Assembly: GCA_002224055.1 (NCBI GenBank)
Contig: AZLU01000086.1
Location: 1-64,000 of the forward strand
Direction of reading: 5' to 3'
DNA length: 64,000 bases
DNA from: Pezizomycotina sp. ARF18
Lineage: Eukaryota > Ascomycota
Under the pieces are notes generated by a model. The model saw nothing but the letters and a program-made list of their open reading frames with translations. It had not been told where the DNA came from and ran no database searches. Made by a program: the position numbers and the translations under genes. Shown here piece by piece: positions 59,334-64,000 of this stretch; position 1 is the first letter of the stretch; the number at the start of each line of letters is the position of its first letter.

Positions 59334-59355
59334 TATCAAGATTTCGCTGCACAGA

Positions 59356-59387
59356 AGATTCGCCAGGAGATTCGCCAGGAGATTCAC
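59356..59387. repeat. 12-nt tandem repeat
   Basis: AGATTCGCCAGG occurs twice in a row, followed by a partial third copy AGATTCAC. Confidence 0.8.
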
Positions 59388-60217
59388 TACCAGTCTAGTG
59401 CAATATAAGTCAGAGAAGGTGCTTTTCTCGAATTTTATGAGTTAAACCGCAGAAATTGAAGAGAAACACTTTTACCATGGCTCTGTTTCCAGCTGCCAGG
59501 TTCACCATTTCGAGCCCTAAATTAGGAACCTATTCTCCGCTGAGACGCGACAACTCAGGCTTCTCTCAGATTGGAAACGTCGTGGGTCCTACGTAAAAAG
59601 AAATTGAAGATCGAGACTGCTTACAATTTGTTCCATCTCCATGAGCCCCGTCGAAGTCTTGCCGTATGTTTTTATTCGGGCCGCTTCTGCATGAGTGGCT
59701 GAGGAGTCGAAATCTTCCAGCTTCAAGCCCCCAATCAGGTCTGCCGTTCTTTTCCGACCAATCGCGTCAATACGGTTAACGGAAACGGTTGCTTCCGCCG
59801 GGGCCTAGCCCCAGCGAAAGCGCCGCGAAAGATTTGAAAGCTTATATCTCCAGACTCATGATCAGTCTCTCAAGCCCATCCTGGGATACGCTCTGAGCCC
59901 CTATTTGCTGTTTCTTTTTGTGCCCTGAAATAGCCCTGCGGCTTGAGAAAGCGTCTGAAGCAAGACGCCACCACGCTCGGATTCGCTCGTTGATTCCGCC
60001 TCTCGCATGGAAGATGAACTTAGGGCGTTCTGGACTTCCACGTTCTTCTCGAGAGTGATACGTAAATCGTACGATTAAAGGGACACAAGGACGGGTGATC
60101 ATTACACAGTCCTTCACCCCGTCACTTCTCAGGAGTTAGCTATACTCGTCTTTCCGCTCCCTCAACTTCAAGGCTTCTTCCTCATATAATTAATAGCAAT
60201 GAAACGAAGAGGCCATC

Positions 60218-61097
60218 ATGGCCAGCAATACCACAACTTCCGACAACGGTACCACGTACTGCGTCACAGCAAAGTATACAGACCTCGCCAATTTCTTCGT
60301 GGTGAACCTAATCACCCATGCGCTAACCACGGTGCTTCCCGCGGGTTTCTCGGTGTGGACCACCCTTGAGCTCATGTTCATATCTATCATGATGCCCTGC
60401 ACCGGCGCCGTACGCGCGGCCAAGGCAATCTCGCACGCCGCCATTTGTGGCGGTAGCGACCTAGAAAAGGCGGCCCGAGCGGGTGCGCTGTGTGTTATCA
60501 CTAGAACAGAAGACTGGTTCGAGATGGAGGAAAATAAAGGGAAGCTTGAAGGACAGATGAGGGGGCTCGCGGGAACGGTGCTGTAATCGCCGGTTCCCAT
60601 TGGACGGGTGAGGGAAAACCGGGAGCTCGCGCACACCGACTCTTACCCTTGGACGAAGGGCACCCCAGCACCTCCCTCTACAAGGTATACTCCGTGATCT
60701 TCCCATCTATTCTCCCTTCTTTCACGGTGTTTAACTAACTAAGAACTTTCCCCAGGCCGTCAAGTCTCAGAACCATACCTACTACCGCACCTCCGAGAGC
60801 AGAAACCTTGGCCACCTAGCGTATCGGAAAGCCACCTTTATAGAAAAGTTCTTCCTGAAACTCAGCCTCATCCTGGCCGTTCTCACGCTCCTCGCGCCGT
60901 ACATCATCATCTACATCCTGACAAACTTCTCCACCGGTCACTCGGAGGCGAGGTTGCGCAAAGTGTTCCTCATCTGGCTCGTCGGCGCAACGTACGCCGA
61001 CTTCGCCCTAGGCCTGTATAACTACGGCATCGTCGAGCGGTTTTTCAACCTGCTAAGGATCGTCATCGAACGCCGTCGCAGCGGCGGCAAGCCGTAG
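60218..61097 (+). CDS. Conserved fungal multi-pass membrane protein of unknown function, two exons
   Basis: Exon 1 starts MASNTTTSDNGTTYCVTAKY and has a region TDLANFFVVNLITHALTTVL plus a second helix ELMFISIMMPCTGAVRAAKA, then ARAGALCVITRTEDWFEME. The YC-AK-TD-FF opening and ALCV-RT-DW segment resemble a family of uncharacterised ascomycete membrane proteins I have seen before, though I cannot name it. The intron is 60685-60755 (GTATAC...CTAAC...CCCAG). Exon 2 (60756-61097) has KLSLILAVLTLLAPYIIIYI and FLIWLVGATYADFALGLYNY and ends RRRSGGKP. Exon 1 is one base short: the frame stops at 60586, but GAVIAGSHWTGEG continues in the next frame to LYK at the donor. With that base the protein is 269 residues. 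Confidence 0.72.
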
Positions 61098-61754
61098 GTC
61101 GCAACGCCGCTTACTAGCACGCTCCAGACGGCGGTCTGGAGTGCTTTCAGTGCTGGGATAATATACTGGCGTGTCGAAGGCGTGGCGATGAAGATCATGG
61201 GTCTAGGATTTGCAAAGAAAGGTAGTAGTAGAAACTCACCGGGAGGCTACTAGGAGCTAAGCCTCCGGTCGCTAGTCTCGAGGAGGCCGTGTGGTGCTTC
61301 GTGTTATATAAACGTAGGATAAACACCTTAATGAAACAAATTCATAAATATGAATAGTATCTTTGAATATAGTAAGTAAATTATATATGAAAATCGTAGA
61401 CTATTGATCACTAGGATCGTCAGTATAAGTATTGCACGATTCCCACTCGTCAGATGACGGCTACTAGTACTCCGAAGTTTCCCGGAAGGCTATCTCAAAC
61501 CGTACATTATGCAGGTGTAAGTCTACAAGTCGAACTGCTGCCTATCACCAGACAGTGGGTGTCCTTTCGAAGATCTAGGAGAGAGAGATGAATTAAGAAT
61601 TAACTAAAATGTCTATATAAATAAGCGCTACATGACTACTAATACATAGAATCACAAATTACCGATCCTTGACACTAAACACAATGCAATACTCGGGCAG
61701 CTATTGAACAATATCTAGAATAAAAATTTCCCTCTATCGACAAAGCTTCTCGGT
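61098..61754. other. Intergenic, 3' flanks of two converging genes
   Basis: The part at 61300-61400 is AT-rich. No gene or repeat is seen. Confidence 0.4.
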
Positions 61755-62438
61755 TTAAGTATACTGCCAAGCAGCAATTGGCCCTTGCTTCCCGTGATAC
61801 TCCGTCGTCGTCAAACTCACGCGTATGCACTTGCTCTGCGCATCGCAATCGGTCTCGTACTTCCATCCCTTAATACCTGCGTAGAGCTTATACGCCGTCT
61901 TGGTATGGTGCGGATCGCTCTTGCCGCTGCTATCCGGCGGGCAAGCGAACCATTTCCTCCCTTAAGGACCTTCTGATCCGTCTCCACGTACTCCATCCTT
62001 CCGTGATCTTTATCCGCATTGGGGCTATACTTAAATCCTGCTCTCAACGCGCCCGTCGGAACGAACGCGCTGTGAGCTTGTGTGTAGCTGACGCTGCCGT
62101 CTGTGTTGACGTACATCTGCTGACCGCCTGGTACGAGGACGGAGAGGGATGCGGTCGTTCCGGCGCCGGAGGTTGCGTCGGTGCCGAGGGCGAAGACGGT
62201 GGTGTCGCCTAGAGGGCATTGCTTTTTGTCTGTTAGGGGCAGTAAGTTGCGGGAACCTTTACCATCGAAGGCGACGTAGAGAGCTTGACCGCGGCTTGGA
62301 TGGGGGCGAGGTGTGCTGTTGTTCCTTCGGGGAGGCGTAGGCGCTGAAGGGCATGAGCGGGCGGGCGTTGACTGGTGTCGCCGAAGCCGAGGAGGCGAAG
62401 GAAAGTATCGCGGCAGCTGAAGCGAATGTGAACTTCAT
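61755..62438 (-). CDS. phiA: phiA-type secreted cell-wall protein, frame-broken
   Basis: The start MKFTFASAAAILSFASSASA at 62438 is a signal peptide, followed by TPVNARPLMPFSAYASPEGT. Further pieces match the phiA family in order: FDGKGSRNLL, KKQCPLGDTTVFALGTDATS, SLSVLVPGGQQMYVNTDGSV, SYTQAHSAFVPTGALRAGF, FACPPDSSG, YKLYAGIKGWKYETDC and the characteristic C-terminus IAAWQYT. VPGGQQ-YV-DGS, TQAHSA-P-G and the terminal AWQY are what I recognise from Aspergillus phiA, a wall protein needed for phialide and conidium development. The single exon of 684 bases gives about 227 residues. Shifts are needed near 62285, 62200 and 61945. A TATA box lies 170 bases upstream. Confidence 0.87.
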
Positions 62439-62559
62439 CTTTGAAGTACGACAGGTAGATCTTTTAAGTGAAGGGATTTATGAGTGAGAAACAGTTCTGT
62501 TTCAGTTGAAGGATTGGACGGTATAGTTTATGGTTGTAAACGAATGGGTTTTATAACCT

Positions 62560-62613
62560 GATGATGGACAGCGAGATGGAAAGGTTAGACAGGGACGAAG
62601 TGGTGAATTTATA
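62560..62613 (-). promoter_or_regulatory. TATA box and CATCAT element of the phiA-type gene
   Basis: TATAAAT (62607-62613, minus strand) is followed about 46 bases later by CCATCATC (62560-62567). Confidence 0.5.
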
Positions 62614-63596
62614 CAGCCTGGGATTGCGGGATTCACGCTATTTATCCTAACCCCAGCAGCGCAAGCTAGCTCAGCTGGCACTCAAGCATCCTTTAGCTCC
62701 TCCATCGCGCTCTTGGCCGCCGGCTTGACAAATCCTGCGTCACACAAAACCGAAGAATGCAATCGTGACATGCAGTCACAAAGATCCAAAAACCAAACGT
62801 CGGAATCCCGCGAGGATTGGACGGAAAATTATACCGCCGCCGGCTCTCCCGGTGAAAACAACGTTTTCGGTGCGTCCTTGAAAGCACAGCCTCCACCAGT
62901 CACCGCGCGACGCTGAGTGGTTAAAGTCTTCAAAGAGGCTTGTCTAAATATAGGATCGTCATTACACAACGGATTTCCAAGCAAGTCTTGGGTCGTATCG
63001 CTGTGTAACGCCTCTGCAGTAGATTAGCACTATATGGTGCGAAGGATCCGAGGAGATCCGCTTAGCTACCCAATCTTACTTCGTCTAGTCTTTCTCCTGG
63101 TAAATCTTTAAAATAACCTGGACACGTTTCCATTCTGCTAGTTCATTCTAGAAGGGAAACGTTGCATATACTGCTCGACATTTCAGAGAAACATTTTGGC
63201 AGAGGATTAGGAGCTATTTTGGATATCAGTTGATATTATTGTTTAGACCTACAGGACATGTCTATACAACTTAATAATAAAACATTTGTCAAACCAGCGG
63301 GCTATCGGCGCATCTGCAAGCACCACCGGTCTCTTCTCTCTAACTTTCCTTATTAGCATATTGTTCAAGATCACGTTCAAATACTAGTATGCATAGTAAC
63401 AAAGTCAGGAGGTTCTTCTATCGTGAAACAGCTTTCAAAGCTTCTCTATAATTGAAATAAGCTAAAAGGAGAAAAATTGTCTATAATTAACAGGATATCT
63501 ATACAGCGCTCAGTGCCGCAAGCTTAGTAGAACTGAAAAAAGAAACCAATGAAGCGCCTGCTCCCCCTTTAATCGTTACGTCTGTCGGTAGCAGGT
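62614..63596. other. Intergenic, no gene recognised
   Basis: TAGCTCAGCTGG at 62667-62678 resembles a tRNA A-box, but no cloverleaf can be built around it. Otherwise nothing is seen. Confidence 0.35.
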
Positions 63597-64000
63597 TTAC
63601 CACTGGCGGCTGCTCCTGTAGGAACCGTCGTCACCGTAAGCGCCATTTCCCCGGTAAGAGCCATCATCGCTTCCGTAGCCGCTGTTACCGAGGTAAGAGC
63701 CATCAGAGTCGCCGCCGTTGTAGGAGCCGTCGTTGTCAGAGCCCGGATTGTAAGAGCCGTCGTCACCACCGAAGTTGCCGCCGAAGTCTCCGCCGTTTTG
63801 GTCACCGCCGTTGCTGCCAGGTCCGTAAGGGTTTCCGGGGAAGCCACCGTTCTGGTCTCCACCGTTCTGGTCTCCACCGGATTGGTCGCCGCCGGATTGG
63901 TCGCCGCCGTCCTGGCTGCCGTCGTCGGAGCCGGAGCCACCTGGAGAGCCGGCGCCGGGACCGTACGGGTTGCCGCCGGAAGGACCGGAAGGAGGGGAAG
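63597..64000 (-). CDS. Glycine/aspartate-rich repeat protein, C-terminal part
   Basis: The minus frame is open from the window edge (64000) to a stop at 63597-63599, about 134 codons without a break. It is built from short repeats: GGDQSGGDQSGGDQNGG, two NPYGPG units and at least five DGSY units (GGDDGSYNPGSDNDGSYNGG and onward). It ends GSYRSSRQW. Such Gly/Asp/Asn/Ser/Tyr-rich chains are typical of disordered secreted or wall-associated fungal proteins. The N-terminus lies outside the window. Unlike most genes here, its frame is intact for 400 bases despite the repeats. Confidence 0.7.
   Translation of the reverse strand, partial: SPPSGPSGGNPYGPGAGSPGGSGSDDGSQDGGDQSGGDQSGGDQNGGDQNGGFPGNPYGPGSNGGDQNGGDFGGNFGGDDGSYNPGSDNDGSYNGGDSDGSYLGNSGYGSDDGSYRGNGAYGDDGSYRSSRQW

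Larger units (their letters stand above)
57490..60217. other. Gene-poor; holds a tRNA-like cloverleaf and short repeats
   Basis: No coding gene is recognised. An AT dinucleotide run lies at about 59200-59212. A tRNA-like sequence is at 59269-59333. A 12-nt tandem repeat (AGATTCGCCAGG) follows at 59356-59379. Confidence 0.35.

Noticed and set aside
62667-62735. tRNA gene suggested by TAGCTCAGCTGG
   Set aside because: The D-stem does not pair, no anticodon arm can be drawn and the B-box candidate (GGCTTGACAAATCC) is poor.
63569-63940. Thr/Ala-rich minus-strand frame of 123 codons
   Set aside because: It is an out-of-frame reading of the Gly/Asp-rich repeat gene; the repeat frame has cleaner periodicity and runs to the window edge.

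Overview
This is nuclear DNA of a filamentous ascomycete (Pezizomycotina). The evidence is short introns (44-120 nt) with GTAAGT-type donors, TATA-box promoters, fungus-specific families (hydrophobin, phiA-type cell-wall protein, fungal rhodopsin-domain/SAT4 membrane proteins, OPT peptide transporter) and AT-rich, TpA-rich islands that look like old repeats mutated by RIP. I cannot name the species.

Layout. 0-9 kb: a short gene fragment beside an AT-rich relic, a tiny secreted peptide gene (-), a secreted beta-lactamase-fold serine hydrolase (-, 2188-4069), an AT-rich repeat island, and a SAT4 membrane protein (-, 6959-8429). 9.7-20 kb: an S9 (acylaminoacyl/prolyl-oligopeptidase) peptidase (-), a coiled-coil protein (-), a hydrophobin (-) and an endonuclease/exonuclease/phosphatase-fold enzyme (-). 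20-30 kb: a probable GPI-anchored secreted protein (+), a 1,065-bp Tc1/mariner-like inverted-repeat element degraded by RIP, and two small secreted protein genes. 30-37 kb: an F-box protein and two SAT4 genes (+). 37-46 kb: gene-poor, with a 604-base assembly gap. 46.6-50 kb: an OPT oligopeptide transporter (+). 50-56 kb: weakly supported frames, a G-rich repeat array and a hairpin. 56-62.5 kb: a fourth SAT4 gene, a fungal multi-pass membrane protein and a phiA homologue (-). The right edge cuts a glycine/aspartate-rich repeat protein (-).

The recognisable products fit the cell surface and exterior: wall or surface proteins (hydrophobin, phiA, Gly-rich protein, small secreted proteins), secreted or peptide-degrading hydrolases, a peptide importer, and four putative surface-receptor-type SAT4 proteins. 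This is a shared theme of location, not evidence of one pathway.

Main caution: almost every recognisable gene carries one or more single-base frame breaks while splice sites, motifs and stop codons are kept. Either the assembly has an indel-error problem or many genes here are decaying. Gene limits below were obtained by following conserved protein sequence across frames. I found no clear new multi-gene system. The most notable signals are the RIP-degraded TIR element, a shared TATA plus CATCAT core promoter on the small secreted protein genes, the SAT4 cluster, a tRNA-like cloverleaf and a G-rich repeat array.
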